Shown: one piece after another, positions 1 through 12,500 of the stretch
How positions within the stretch are numbered: the stretch's first letter is position 1
Layout of the letters: each line of letters starts with the position of its first letter
Assembly: GCA_963070105.1 (NCBI GenBank)
Contig: OY718804.1
Coordinates: 6,161,317 to 6,225,316, forward strand
Origin: Litomosoides sigmodontis
Lineage: Eukaryota; Nematoda; Chromadorea; Rhabditida; Onchocercidae
Reading direction: 5' to 3'
DNA: 64,000 nt
Notes under the pieces: model-generated
Database searches by the model: none
Seen by the model: the letters and a program-made list of their open reading frames with translations, nothing else
Told to the model about the DNA's origin: nothing
Program-made: the position numbers and the translations under genes

Positions 1-3000
1 GTACCTTTGCCAATCGCTGCGCTAACTAGCACTGTACACACAGTGACAAGCGGCACACTTTCCCATCACAGAAATGATCTATGAATGCTAAGTTATAATT
101 GGAATTATCTTCGAAGTGAATAAATATCTCTTACTTCAAAGATTGCTATCGGTAGAAGTTTGCATGGCGTAGATTAGTGGTGATGGATAATAATTGAGTG
201 CTGCTGATAGTAGCGCTTGTCTTAGAATATTACCGCCTCTCGCCTTTATTTGTGTAAGCAAGCAGCAGTTCATACCTCCTTATTTACATCGTCCAATTCC
301 TTCCACAACTATTTTGCAGCAAATAGAAAGATTAAGGTGTAAGAGCAAAACTACTGCTCACCTTTCGCTGAGGGAAAGCCATCAGCACTGCTCCAAAAGT
401 AAACTGATTGATGTAAGGTTTTAATAAATTTGGAAGTTCATTCGAACTGCTTAAAATCATCCTACTCTAAAGCATCCTATCATTTAACAATATTATATGT
501 TGAATTACTGAGGCAGATAAACACTAGTTTGAAAATACAGGCATTTCTATTTTATCAACTAGAAAATATTCTCATCACCTCAAACGCGCAACTATATCTA
601 AATTTATAGACCTGTAAGGTACCTTTTCCCAGGATACGATTAGATATCATCAAAAGCCTGTGCCGCACGATCGTTTCTGTTCCTGGAAACAGAAAACGAA
701 CCAGTTTTTATGGCCGCAAAAAGTGTTTTGTTGTCCGATTTGAGGCTAAATAATGACGGCGGCAATTTTTATGTTTATTTCACCAGCTCCAAAAGAGAAA
801 CATTATAAGTCACATCCTCAAAAATATGCATCGGAAAACAATTCATAAAGATCTAATCCGACGTATCTTCTACGGAAGGAAATTGAAACAAAAGAGAATT
901 TAATTGCGAAATTTGCATTTTCCAACTGTTCAGCAGCTCTATCAGAAGTATCAAATTTCTAAGCAGGATATGTTAAATTGTTCAACAGTTATTACGACAT
1001 AGGCAAAGCCTTCATGACTGTCTTTAACTTTATCGATTGCAAGCAGTCAGAAGGAAACATCAATATCTGTCAGTAGCTAAAATTGAAAGACAACAAAATT
1101 TCTTCGAGCAGTTGAAAGCCAAAATATGCAAATGCTTTGGGGAAAAAGACCTATTTAAAAGTTGGCAGATTTCAATGTTTTTTTCACCTTCTTCAGTTGT
1201 AGTTCAAATTACCATATCTTCCCGAATTCATGATCCAATCCTTAGGATATAATTGGGCATCTTGGCAGCGGGCCAGTGAGTGTATTTGAAGCAGATGATA
1301 CCACACCAGCATTATTAACAATGAATAGAATGGAAATATAAAATTGTTTACCCGGAGATGTCGTAAAATAAGATTAAGGTCCAGTGCCAAGACATTTTTT
1401 ATGGATTCTCCTCACACCTTACATTCTAGTAACACCTGCATATGACACTATCGTTACCTAAAATTGAATGGCAGTAATATCTTGACCTTAGAACCCAATA
1501 TTACTCTTTGCCGAACTCCCTCCTCTCAAGTCAACTGGTAATTATAGTGAAATTGTCATGAACAACTTGATAGAAATATTGTCCATCAATTACTTTCGCA
1601 TTGACAAGCTTAAAAGTCGTTGATATTTTAATTATTTGAAGTTGCCTTCGAGGTAAATTTGTCAAATTCACAATGCGTATAATTAGAAAAATTTTGTAGA
1701 AATAAATAAAATTAAAAGTTAAAGAGCACTCAATTCACTTAAATGTTTTTGGAGGCTGCGGATCATCGAAAGGAAATCTTACATTAACCTTTTTTTCCCT
1801 TTCCTCCTGTCTCTCGAACACTTTATTTCCCATGTCTCGATCCGATGCCTACATGTGTAAGGAATAAAAAGAGTGAATTTAGGGAAATTTAATAGATATT
1901 GAAGACAATAAAGCCTTAGTAGCCACCTTCTGAGGACAACATCAAAGCATCAGCTCTGATATTACCCTCACATCGCTTCTATTTGAAACGGACATCTGGA
2001 ACGTCCAGTAGCTTTCGGCTTCTGTATTTTTCCCACTGTGTTAGTCTTCTTTTAAGTACGGTAAGTCAACTCGTGAAAGCGAGTGCCAATTTATGGAATT
2101 TAATTTAAAAAAAATAAAAATTCATGCGAATTATTTTATCTCACCGAACTGCAAGCGGTTCGTTCCCTCCTTTATTGTCAACCAATCAATGTACTGCTTA
2201 ATTCGAAGCGCTACCTGTGCCAATGTTTAAGGAAGCCGATAATGATAGCAGTGCGGATTTGGCAATTCAATGACATTAATTTGAGATTTAATGAAATCAT
2301 AACCAATTCGCTACTACCTTAGGTAAACAAGAAATTTTTCATTAATGCGAGCAGAAGCATTAGTTCCGCTTTATAAAGATTCGTCCCGCAGTGTCGCTTA
2401 CTTACATAAAGGATAATAATAAAATGGTGAACATATAGTGACACATCAGTTCAATACAGTGACGCTTCAAAAATGAAATGTGCGGGCAGCCTGTTCACGG
2501 CAGCGCCGCTATTGATTTCAACTTTAGGAAAATTTTTATTTATTGGTTCTGTTCGCCATTTGTTAAACTCTCAGCCATCGCCTTACTTTCCTCCTATCAT
2601 TCCTCTGCAAAGCAATCTGCCTCTCTCGGTTGTGCAACTGTACAATTTTGCTAAACTTATAACCAGTACTAACGGGAACGGTAGCGACCTCTGACGGGAC
2701 AGTCAGTCGATCGTCGGCCGGCGTTACCCCTCGATGACTGATTTTCTATCATTCCCCTTCTCTTTCTCTCTCTCTATCTCTCTCCCCCTTCCCAATATCT
2801 TGTTTAGCGCTGCTTTTAATGGTCCTTTTATACGAATAAAGTTTTTACACTTCTTTATTTCTAAAAATTTTTTTATTATTTGCTATATTTAACTAAAATT
2901 TTTTCTTTCTCTCTCTTTCCTCTCTCTCTTTCCTACTATTGCACTTGAGTTCTAAAATACCGTTACATGAGTGAATGTCATTTAGACGGTAGCATTGATC

Positions 3001-3562
3001 GACTAACAGTGGGAAGGTTCATAGAAAAGTTCCTTGCAAAATGGCTGGAATCACAGAATGTCAAAATTTTCTGTGAATACGATAAGCTTAAAATAGGCTA
3101 ATTTCATATTCAGACTGGACTAGGAGTGAGTAATGTGGCTTCATCGAGAACGTGTCTTGTGTGACGTCAAATGGAAATTGAGACTATTTCAATCAAACGA
3201 TACGACTATTACAGAAACGTTTCAATTCCCAAATATTTTTGGAGGAATTGAAGCGACAGATTGTGCGCCACCTACTTCACTTTGTAATTTAAATCATTCC
3301 GAATTTTTTAGCTGATAATTTTGATGAAAAAAAGACTTGCAACAAGCAAATGAAGCAAAATTTAAAAAACCTTGACACATGCCATTGTGCGTTAAATGAT
3401 GGAGTTTCAAAGTTACTTTCTAGCAAATTTCTGCAGAGATTGATGCAGTTGTAAGTGCTGTAGCTGTTGTCTGTGTTTAGTGGGAAATCGAAGTTTTGTT
3501 GCAAAAATATGAACTAGAATTAGAATGTACGAGAGGTGTTGAAAGCAAAAATGCAAGCAAAC
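1..3562. other. Non-coding flank, probably intron of the minus-strand Ala/His-rich gene
   Basis: No coding exon can be supported here. If the gene at 3.56-4.75 kb continues, its following minus-strand exons should lie to the left, but I found no homeodomain, T-box, forkhead or other DNA-binding motif on either strand. Pyrimidine-rich CT runs occur at about 2755-2790 and 2901-2933. A 73-codon open frame at 2473-2694 (plus) starts at an ATG and has a hydrophobic start, but it has no recognisable homology and is not called. Confidence 0.6.
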
Positions 3563-4753
3563 CTGCTAAACCAGTCATATCGGCTACCATACTTCCAGGA
3601 TATGGATGTGCACCAAAGGGATATTGTTGCGGATAGCCGTATGCCCATGTATGTCCAGTGGCTACAGCTGCTGCGTGAGCTGCGTGAGCTGCATGAAAAT
3701 TAGACCCGTAAAAATCTGCTTGACACATCGGACTCATCATATCGAAACCTGAATGAGAAAAAAATCATTAACGGAGCTTTCTTCGACATCAGTTGCTAAC
3801 AGCATTAGCAGTCCATAAATTATCAGCGTGTATAAACGAATAATAGTAAGACCATTATTTCCTCGAACAGTACATTCAACAAATTTTATCGTACCTTTCT
3901 TGTTTGCAAGATGCAAGTGGAAATCGTATTTGATCATCGTGAATTTAATTAAAATCTATCTTAAAACCTTGACGAGAAAATTATGTAAATTTACCGGTTG
4001 CAGTTGATGGTGAGAGAAAAGCGGCTTTGGCGACGGCATTTGGTGATGGTATCCCTGAGGAACCTAGCGATGGCACGCAAGATGATGCTGAAATTATGTA
4101 AAATTTGAATTTTTGCTCGAATTAAAACCTGCAAAATTGGAAATTTTGAAATTACCGGAAGCGGAAGAAACAGAAGCGACGTTAGCGGCAACAGCGGCAA
4201 CCTGCTGTACCGCAACTTGTTGCGCAGAGAGATGTGCAGCTTGAGCAGCTGCGGCAGCTTGGTGCGGAGACGTCCAGTCACAGCCGTACGGATAATGCTG
4301 CGAGTGTCCAGCGTGAGAATGATGCGTACCGGGCAGGCTACTCATCACATTCATTACTTGAGAAGATGAAGTGGACGATAAGCTGGAATGCTACCTTTTC
4401 ATATAAGAACACAAATTGCAAAATACAGAAATGTTTTCCGATTTCCAAAAAAAAAATGCAAAAAGTGTCTTATTAAAAGCTCCATCAACTGAATTCAATT
4501 TGTTGGGATTGAATACTGACCTGGTTGCAAGTGCTGGCGGGGTGCTGGTCCTGTCGCTCTTGTTTGTTACACTTGATACTGAAATACTTGAAGATGACGC
4601 AGCTGTCGCAGCGGCTATAGTTGCAACTGCAGCGACAGAAGCTGGCGTTGTAACGTTAGTAGCGGCGAATTTTTGGTAAAATGGTTTGTCCATAAAACTT
4701 CCGGAGAAGCCGAACGATGCCGGATTATTGATACCGTTCATCACAGAAATCAT
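3563..4753 (-). CDS. Ala/Ser/His-rich protein, likely N-terminal part of a developmental transcription factor (partial)
   Basis: Four minus-strand exons join with matching phases: 4753-4521, 4382-4156, 4087-3995 and 3748-3563. The last donor (GCAG|GTTTGC) is in phase 1, so the protein continues beyond 3563 into sequence I cannot place. The first exon opens with MISVMNGINNPASFGF; an in-frame TAG lies 24 bases upstream, but an acceptor-like 'atatag' also sits there, so the true start is uncertain. The product has Ala-, Ser-, His- and Gln-rich low-complexity segments and aromatic patches such as HYPYGCDWTSPH and YGYPQQYPFGAHPYPG. This composition is typical of N-terminal activation regions of homeobox and other patterning factors. 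No DNA-binding domain is inside the window, so the family is unassigned. Introns are short (138, 68 and 246 nt). The gene itself is fairly sure; the transcription-factor role is inference from composition. Confidence 0.62.
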
Positions 4754-4987
4754 ATCATTGGATAATATAAAAAGCTATATTGCACACAGGGAGGTTTATT
4801 CCTGGAATTTAAGTTCAAAATGAAGGATTAAATTTTGTCGGAAAATTTGTGCTCCAACCATAGCGAAGTTTATTCCAATTCATTAATTAATTTATCAGTA
4901 GGACGAAACTTCTTCAGTTGCCAGAAAATCAATCAAACCAATAAAAGCTATTCACTGTGATACCAATGGAAAATGTGAAATTGCTAT

Positions 4988-5387
4988 CGTATCTTTCATC
5001 TGACTTCAAACTAATCCACATCAAATTATCGCTAAAAATTATTTTATCTTCGCACGGCGCATGAAGTGATTTCGTTTTTCCGGTATTTTGAATATCTTCG
5101 AAAGAGTAGTTCTAAATCTTTTTTCTTTCGATTTAATGCCGATGGTCACCAAAAAAACATGGAGAAAATTGTATTACCTTAACTTAAAAAAAACGAGACA
5201 GCTTAATTATGGGAGTGATTTTTGGTGACCATCGGCGTTAAGTCGAGAGAAAAAAGAGATTTAGAAGTACTCTTTCCAAGATATCCAAAATACCGGGAAA
5301 ACGAAATCACTTCATGCGCGTGCTAAGATAAAATAATTTTTAGCGATAATTTGATATGGATTAGTTTGGAGTTAAATGAAAGATACG
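4988..5387. repeat. Long inverted repeat / foldback element (MITE-like)
   Basis: The left arm at 4988-5155 and the right arm at 5219-5387 are reverse complements over about 168 bases, with roughly nine in ten positions matching by eye. They are separated by a 63-base spacer. The arms begin with CGTATCTTTCAT and end inward with GATGGTCACC plus an A run. There is no open reading frame of note. The structure fits a foldback MITE or a long hairpin-forming repeat. I could not define a target-site duplication. It lies just upstream of the minus-strand Ala/His-rich exons. Confidence 0.85.
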
Positions 5388-5412
5388 TGGGAGAGATGAG
5401 ATAATTTCCAAC

Positions 5413-5450
5413 TATAATTTGATATGGGAATAGTTTGAAGTTACGTGAAA
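5413..5450. repeat. Partial degenerate direct copy of the foldback right arm
   Basis: The stretch TATAATTTGATATGGGAATAG and its continuation to 5450 resemble 5344-5380 inside the right arm, shifted by about 69 bases. It looks like a diverged partial duplication at the outer edge of the foldback. Similarity was judged by eye. Confidence 0.5.
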
Positions 5451-5454
5451 AAGT

Positions 5455-8400
5455 AAAGTCGGAAAGAGAAACAATAAAGAAGTGGATGACAGGCTTCCGT
5501 AAAAGTTAACGGCGTATCAAGAGGAGGAGGAATTGATGTCACTTATGTAACTATTTCAGGAGTACTTAGTGTTCATATTTTTCCTACCAACAATCTTCCC
5601 GCTGCCATTAAGTAGGATGACTTTACAGTTTCCAGAAACATCTCATACCGTACTTTATCTTCGTCACCGAATGAGAAGCAAAAAAGAGAAATTAACTAAT
5701 TGCCAAACAGTAAACTTGAAATACTTCTACGTCTGAGAAAACTAACTGCATCTGCGTCTGCCAAACTCTTCCCAAATTTCCACTTAACTGCAATTCATGC
5801 GCACAGCACAATTCCACACAGACACAAACACACACACACACACACACACACACATCGTTCTAACAAATCCTGTTTTCATCATCTGAATGAGCAGTGGGTA
5901 GTTTTTTCTCCATGAACGATCAAAAAAATGGTTGAAAAAATGAGTAACCATTTTTAAATATCTGGAAAAGTTTCTTGCTTCCATGACCATTCTATGAGTT
6001 GTCAGATAAGATTTTACCATTTTTCATTTCATAGTGAGGATGTCCATTGAATTGTCCAGCTAGATTCAACTGCTATCAGTGAATTTTAATATTCTCTTTT
6101 AACATGATCCATTGAGGGCTGACACTGTTGAGCGTTTCATCAGTTCCTCCTATTTCATTCATTTTGTGAATGAAATCTATTTCGTAAACTATCGAAATAA
6201 AAATGAAATTGTTTGCATACCAAAATTACTTATAATTTTTCGAATCATCGCTAATTGACATGCTAAATTATCAAATAAAATTATCTCTTAAAGTACTAAA
6301 AAACGCGCGAAATTATCCGACACCTTCTTCATTGCACCGATAATGTCATAAATCAAATATTATCAAAATTTATGTGAATTAATGTTTCGTTTCGTTTCGT
6401 GCTAGGTTTTCACGAAGTGCAAAATGTTCAGAATCTTCGGATTTCCCCGAATTTAAGAGTGGATTAATTAGCCTATTCCTAAGCATTGCTCAAGTTCCTC
6501 ATTATCATTGCATTGCAAATTGTAGCAAATGCGAGAAATTGTCAGAACTACAGATCGATCAATAGTTTACATTTGAACAAATCAGGAGCACACATCCTCT
6601 TTTCTTCATGTCAAATTTTTTCAAAGATAAACGAGGTTATGATAGTAGCAACTTAATTTTTTATGGCAAATATAAATCATGAAAATTGTAGGGGAAAGCT
6701 GGGGAAGGGGAGGGGGTAGGGAAGAGGGGATGGGTAAGGAACGGTGAAGATATGGGACATAAACATCGTAATGGCCTGATATTTTGATAGGAACATAAAG
6801 CCAATGATGGTGCTAAGGGCACATAAAATGCCTTTCAACTAGTTGATGCGAAACTTATAACAACTGACAGTTACCGCCACTGCAGCCGGCTGACATTCGT
6901 AATAAGCAGGCTTCTACTCCTCAATTCTTCAAACTTTCAATCGGTAGGTTCTTTTATCAATTCATCACTCACTCACTTCGTCCTACCAATCGCGCTAATC
7001 TGTTTTGCTAGTTTGCACGCTTAAATATTTTCAGGTCTTTTCCAGTACTGACTGTAACAAGAAAATAATGCAACTTTTATGCTTTTAACCTCCAGAATCC
7101 TTCCAGCACTATTTCAATGAGGGAAATGGTAGTAGAGAAAGGTGGCGAGCGATGATTTCAATGAGCGTTAACCGATTATCATTAAATTACCACTGTTTTT
7201 TTTTTCGAGAGAGAGAAGGGGTGAAGATCAGATGAAAATGATAGATTGAAAAAAGTGCTTCTGGAGGTTTTAAAATGAAGAAGTGGACATCTCAAGTAGC
7301 TTGATTGCTATGAGACTGACAATAATTACAACAAATAACAAACGATCATCATATATTAATCATTCAGGATGGCCCTAATAACGAGCAAATCGCTATCTCC
7401 TCCTAATAAGAACCACATATTTCAACATTTAATATATTAGCTAACTTTCATTGAAAATCTAAAATGCGAAACACAAAATTCATTGCTAAAGTCTTACTTT
7501 GAAATAAAACTGAAACTTCTCTTTTCACTGTAACCTTTTTTATGTTAATCAATCAACCTGATGGATAGATCACATACATCTCGTTGTTGAATGTCTACCA
7601 TCTCTCCACGAAACATACATACACACGCACGCACACACGCACACGCACACGCACACGCACACACATACACACGCATGTATGGCACGTATATGCACAGGCG
7701 GAGATATGCGGAAAGCGCAAATTGGTTCTGCGTGCGTACACTAATAAAAGTTCAACATTGAAGATCGGAGAGACGGAAGAGATGAGTGGTTCGAGACAGA
7801 ATGTCGACAAACAGCAAAAGAAGGGATGGATGGTAGTGGTTGTATGCGCAGCATGAAATGGGCGTGGCTTCCTCTTTGATAATGGGAGAATGGTTGCTGG
7901 CCTACCGTTTCCATTGACCAATGAGATGGAACAAATGACAATCAAAATTAGGGAGAGAAAGAGAGAGAAAGAGAGAGGAGAGAGTCTTGATGACAATTGT
8001 GATAGAAATCATAATATTATACTAGTAACAATAATATTAATAATATTACAAGGCCAGTAATTTTCCTTGTACAATAAGCGGTATTGTATTGCAACGCTTA
8101 TTTGCCTTCCAAATTAAAGGGAGCATTATTGCGGATAAAGAAATTGTCTAAAAATAAATAAGTAAATATATAAAAAATATCGTTAACTTTCTGCAAAACT
8201 CGCTCAAAAATGTATGTAAATATTCCTCGCTTATTTAGAAGCAAGTAGAGGCAAGCTATTTTCCAGTTTGATCAGATTATTTCTATGTGAAAAGCTTTCG
8301 ATGATAATGCCAGAGATCCGAAAACCAAATAGTCTAACATTCTTTTTAGATTATGATAAAATTATTGTAAAAATGTTTGATGATTTAAAATTAAGCGATT

Positions 8401-11400
8401 TTTAAACGTGCTTGCTAACTACGAGAAAGCAAAAATTGAGTGATTTTACTTATTTCAGTCATGGTAAGAATAATGGGCTAACTTGTTTGACACTGAACTG
8501 AAGTGCTAGCTGCAATAAAACTGTCACTCTGATCTTCCTAATAATGATAAATTGAAAATCCCAGTCAAATTTACCAGTTATTCTTCACATTTCGTTTCAA
8601 AATTTTATCTAACTATTTAGAACTATCATTTTTGCTCCAAAAATTTTGTAGCAATGACAAAGTTACGCTAAAAAGTTCCAAAATTTATTTTTATAATTAC
8701 AAAAGGTAAGACAATATTTTTTTTCGTAAATGAAGGAACTCTAGAAAAGATCAATAGTTTTACCATAATTTTTCAAAATCAATTTGTGCTCAAAAATTTT
8801 ATTGTAAACGTTGTTACAAACGTAGCAATTAAAATTTCAAAAAGTTTCGTGAAGTTGTGTAAATTTTTTAAAAGAGAAGGAAAAAACCGCCACATGATCC
8901 TTTGTTTGCCTGTTCCTTTGATCATAATAATTCAAATATTTATGACAGTTACTGCTGCTGAAGTACGTGTGAGTGCTCTAGGCTTCTGTAAGATGTAACT
9001 CTTCCTTAATCCATTATTTAATCAATCTAATTTTGCATGAACTTCTAAAGTTAGAATATTTTGTTTCACAATTTTTTATTGAATTCCATCAATATAGCAT
9101 TTCCGGAAACGATGTGAGTGACGAACAACTAAAAGACTTTTACCAGTGCTTTCACTCAGTAAATTTTTAGTTGAATATTTTGCTATCAAGCTAACACTAC
9201 TACTAAAGATAATTACAGTTTGATGAGACTAGCTAGAATCGTTCAACAGTTAAGGTTAATAAAAGCATATGATTTTTGGAACAGTCGTAAAAACGTTTGA
9301 ATGGCCCTTGAAGATGTTGCTTCCCTCTGCCAGCATTTAAGCCAGCTCTCCCCATAGCCCCACGTGATGGCATTCTAATTGACACTAAATTTTCCATCAC
9401 TCTTGTTGTGATTATGCATAAAATTTATTGTGACCATAATTTCATCGAAGCAACAACTTGCTTATGCCATCCATAAAACATATAAATGGAGAGGGTAGTG
9501 CCATAGTAAAACACGTCGATGGAGGCTTTCAAAAGTGCTGTGAGAGGAATGAGTGGATGAGTGATAAAAGAAGTCGCCAGTGATAATAAAACTTAACTGA
9601 GAGATTAGAGGTCTGTTAAACCTCGCTACTGTTTATCGTGCTGGAAAGTAGCAAGAAAGTGGCGTGGTGAGAGGCGGAGAAGGCTCTTCGACGCAACGAC
9701 AAAGTCCGAAATGACGGCCCATCCTACGACAATAGCAAAGTTACTGCAACACCCAATCGTAGGGAGAGTAACACGGGGTGGAGCTGTAGGATCATCATGG
9801 ATTTGGATATTTCGGGAATGAACCTCTCCTGTTACCCTCTCTCATCATTAAATGCCGCAAAGATAGCAATCTTACACATTGTTTCACGAGCAGTTCAAAC
9901 GGAACCGATTCCTCTCCGTTTTATTCTATTCGCATTTAAATTTGAATTTATCTAAGTTGCTCTTCTCAACTCTGTTTTCTGTACGACAAATGCGTTATTT
10001 TTCTAATTTCAAGATCTTTAAGAAACAAAAAAAATCGGTAGTTTGATCTGAATATTAGCTTAACAAGCTTTCTTAAGACGTGGGATCAGGTGCTTAATTC
10101 TATGCACATGAATTCATCAGTTTTTAAATCAACGTGAACTTCCATGGCACTCCCGTGCAATATTATGGTGGATACAATACAGTAAATAGACAAACGCTAT
10201 TAAGAGTTAGTCATTCTATAGCAACACATTATTCTTATGGTGAGCGTAAGGTAGTAATATGAAGGAACAATTAGCGACGGTATCGTTTCGCGTAGATGTT
10301 GCTCGCATCACGTACAAATGGCGTCTGCGTTGACTTAAGTGGATGTCCTACCACTAGCAACGTCTGCCACACTAATATGTCTCAATTTTATAAGTGCTAC
10401 TCCTGTGCAATATTTTGCGGACGGATCGCCAGTGGGAATTAATGACAGCAAATAATCCTCATCATTCTTTGTACCATAAATGAAATGGCGTAGAATACTA
10501 CGAGCACTCTAAAGCAAAGTCTTAGTTCAACTATATGGGTCAGTGAAACAGTATTGAAATGATAGCTTTATGAGGTATAAAGATATGCATAATTGGATGT
10601 AATTAATTATGGCAATGCATACTGAGAATAATTTAATGAATTCTCCCAGAAACTACCGCTCATTAATCATACCCTTAGATCTTTCGCCTAATTGTGCTTG
10701 AAGCTTCATCATTTTCTCGCTCAACTGAATGTGTCACCGAACATGGTCAAATTACTTGTTAGTATGTAAAGGAATTACCGAACGAAGTGTTATTTCATTT
10801 CAGCACAATATCCGAAAATCAACACCTCATCAGAATTATTGAATAAATGATAAGTTTACTCTAAGTTCATTGATAGCTAATGCCTCTAAGCATCCCTTAA
10901 AGATGCAAAATTCAAAGAGAAAAAGGAATGCTTAGAGTGCTACTATAGCTGCTGTTCCGTCAATAATCTCAAAATGCATAAATGAACGTCTAAAAAGTTG
11001 ATTTATTTGTCTGAGATTGGGCAATTTTTTACAACAACTTCAATGCGTGGTTCGTGATTCTCAGGACACAGAGGTCGAAGAAGGTCGGACAAGGAATATT
11101 TTTAAAGTTATGGTGCGGTCTCTTTGATTTGCATATGAGATACCCACATCGAAGTTAAATATAACAACTGACGTTGAATCAAATTATGGCAAAGTATTCT
11201 GAAATCTCGCTCGCTCAAATGCATTTCATTTACAAAAGTTAAATTTTGCTTCTTATGACAGCGAATTTTTAAAGTTCAAGCCTTTCTCTATTCACTGTGA
11301 GGATGAGATATTTTAAGCTGTCTAAAATTTCAATCTAATTTAACTTCCGCTCTCTTTCCCTCCTTTCTTCACTTCCTCTTGTTTAGAGCAATAAAACTTG

Positions 11401-12500
11401 CTAGACAGCAACAAATCCAAAAAAAATTGGAATTCTCTTTTCCCTACTACATCTGTAATACCAACGGATAAATCATTGCCCCCAAAAAAACCTCAACCGA
11501 AATATCTTCCGAATTTTAAAAAAGTTGCAACGTCCATCACACCGCTTTCTATGCAACACATTTGCTTCTCCATAAATCTCAACGTTCCGTACGATGAGAA
11601 GCACATCTATCCTATCAGAGTGAACGATCAGAAATCGTCGTATTTTTCCATAATTGTGTCGCGAAGTGAAGATTGTGTGAATTTAAGCGGCTATTTCTCA
11701 TCCAGGCTGTGGATGAGTGCTGGAAGATTGTGAGCGATTTTAAAACTTTCAAGCTCTCTGCTATCCTACTCTACTACGTGTACGCTTGCACAGAAGAGGA
11801 TTTTTCGAAGCACAACTGAATTAGCGTACTGCGCTCATGTCGAGTTAATTAACTTTGAATTAAAGAACAAATATTTTCAACTTATTCGAATATAATCAAA
11901 TAGCGTAAACTGCCTTGTAAAAAAGTAATTATGCCTTGTGACCTTGTGACCATCAATATTGTCCTGACAGGCTCAGACAAGCGCATATTAGTTATGAAGG
12001 AGCGTTAGCGAAATTACATGCATTATCTTAAAGTAAGTAGTTGAAACTCAACAGAAGACTTATGGCGCAGCAATTAGCGAATAAAAGTATCGTTAAACAA
12101 TTCGCTGCATTCCTTATCAATTCCAATCAGTGATAACACATTTAAAAGTTGATAATATTTGACAAAATTAGTAAAATACGTAAAATTACAGGGCAATTCG
12201 GAGATACACCTTAGATATTACGCTCAGATATTTGATATGACTCAACAACAGCACAGCAGCACATTCTCAAATGGTTCAGACATCTGCGGAGCTCATGCCG
12301 ACAAATAAGCAAATTAGTTTTTCTCAATTTTTTTTATAAAAGCATAACAAGACTGAGTCACAGTGTGAACAAGCAAGAGAGGAGGAATCTGAATCTGAAG
12401 GATTGGTGGCCCTCTGCCCCTCAGTTTCTTTCTTGTTCCATGGACCCAGACATATTAATGAATATTAATAATGTGAACGATGAAGCAAAACCAGCAACGC
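5455..12500. other. Intergenic or intronic sequence, no supported gene
   Basis: AT-rich sequence without conserved protein motifs. It holds a perfect (CA)n run at 5829-5854, an imperfect CA/CG-CA tract at about 7619-7674 and a GA-rich run at 7951-7984. Open frames that translate these repeats are artefacts. A 112-codon open frame at 11398-11733 has no ATG at its start and no recognisable homology, so it is not called. No tRNA or rRNA signature was noticed, although I could not scan for these systematically. Confidence 0.55.

Noticed and set aside
2473..2694. 73-codon ATG frame
   Set aside because: No homology, no flanking splice support, and length not exceptional.
7584..7996. Open frames of 90-133 codons on both strands
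   Set aside because: The core is a CA-type microsatellite giving Thr-His or Val-Cys repeats; no homology or splice sites.
11398..11733. 112-codon Pro/Lys-rich open frame
   Set aside because: It has no ATG at the start, begins right after an in-frame TAA with no acceptor inside the open part, and matches nothing I recognise. It may still be worth an RNA-seq look.
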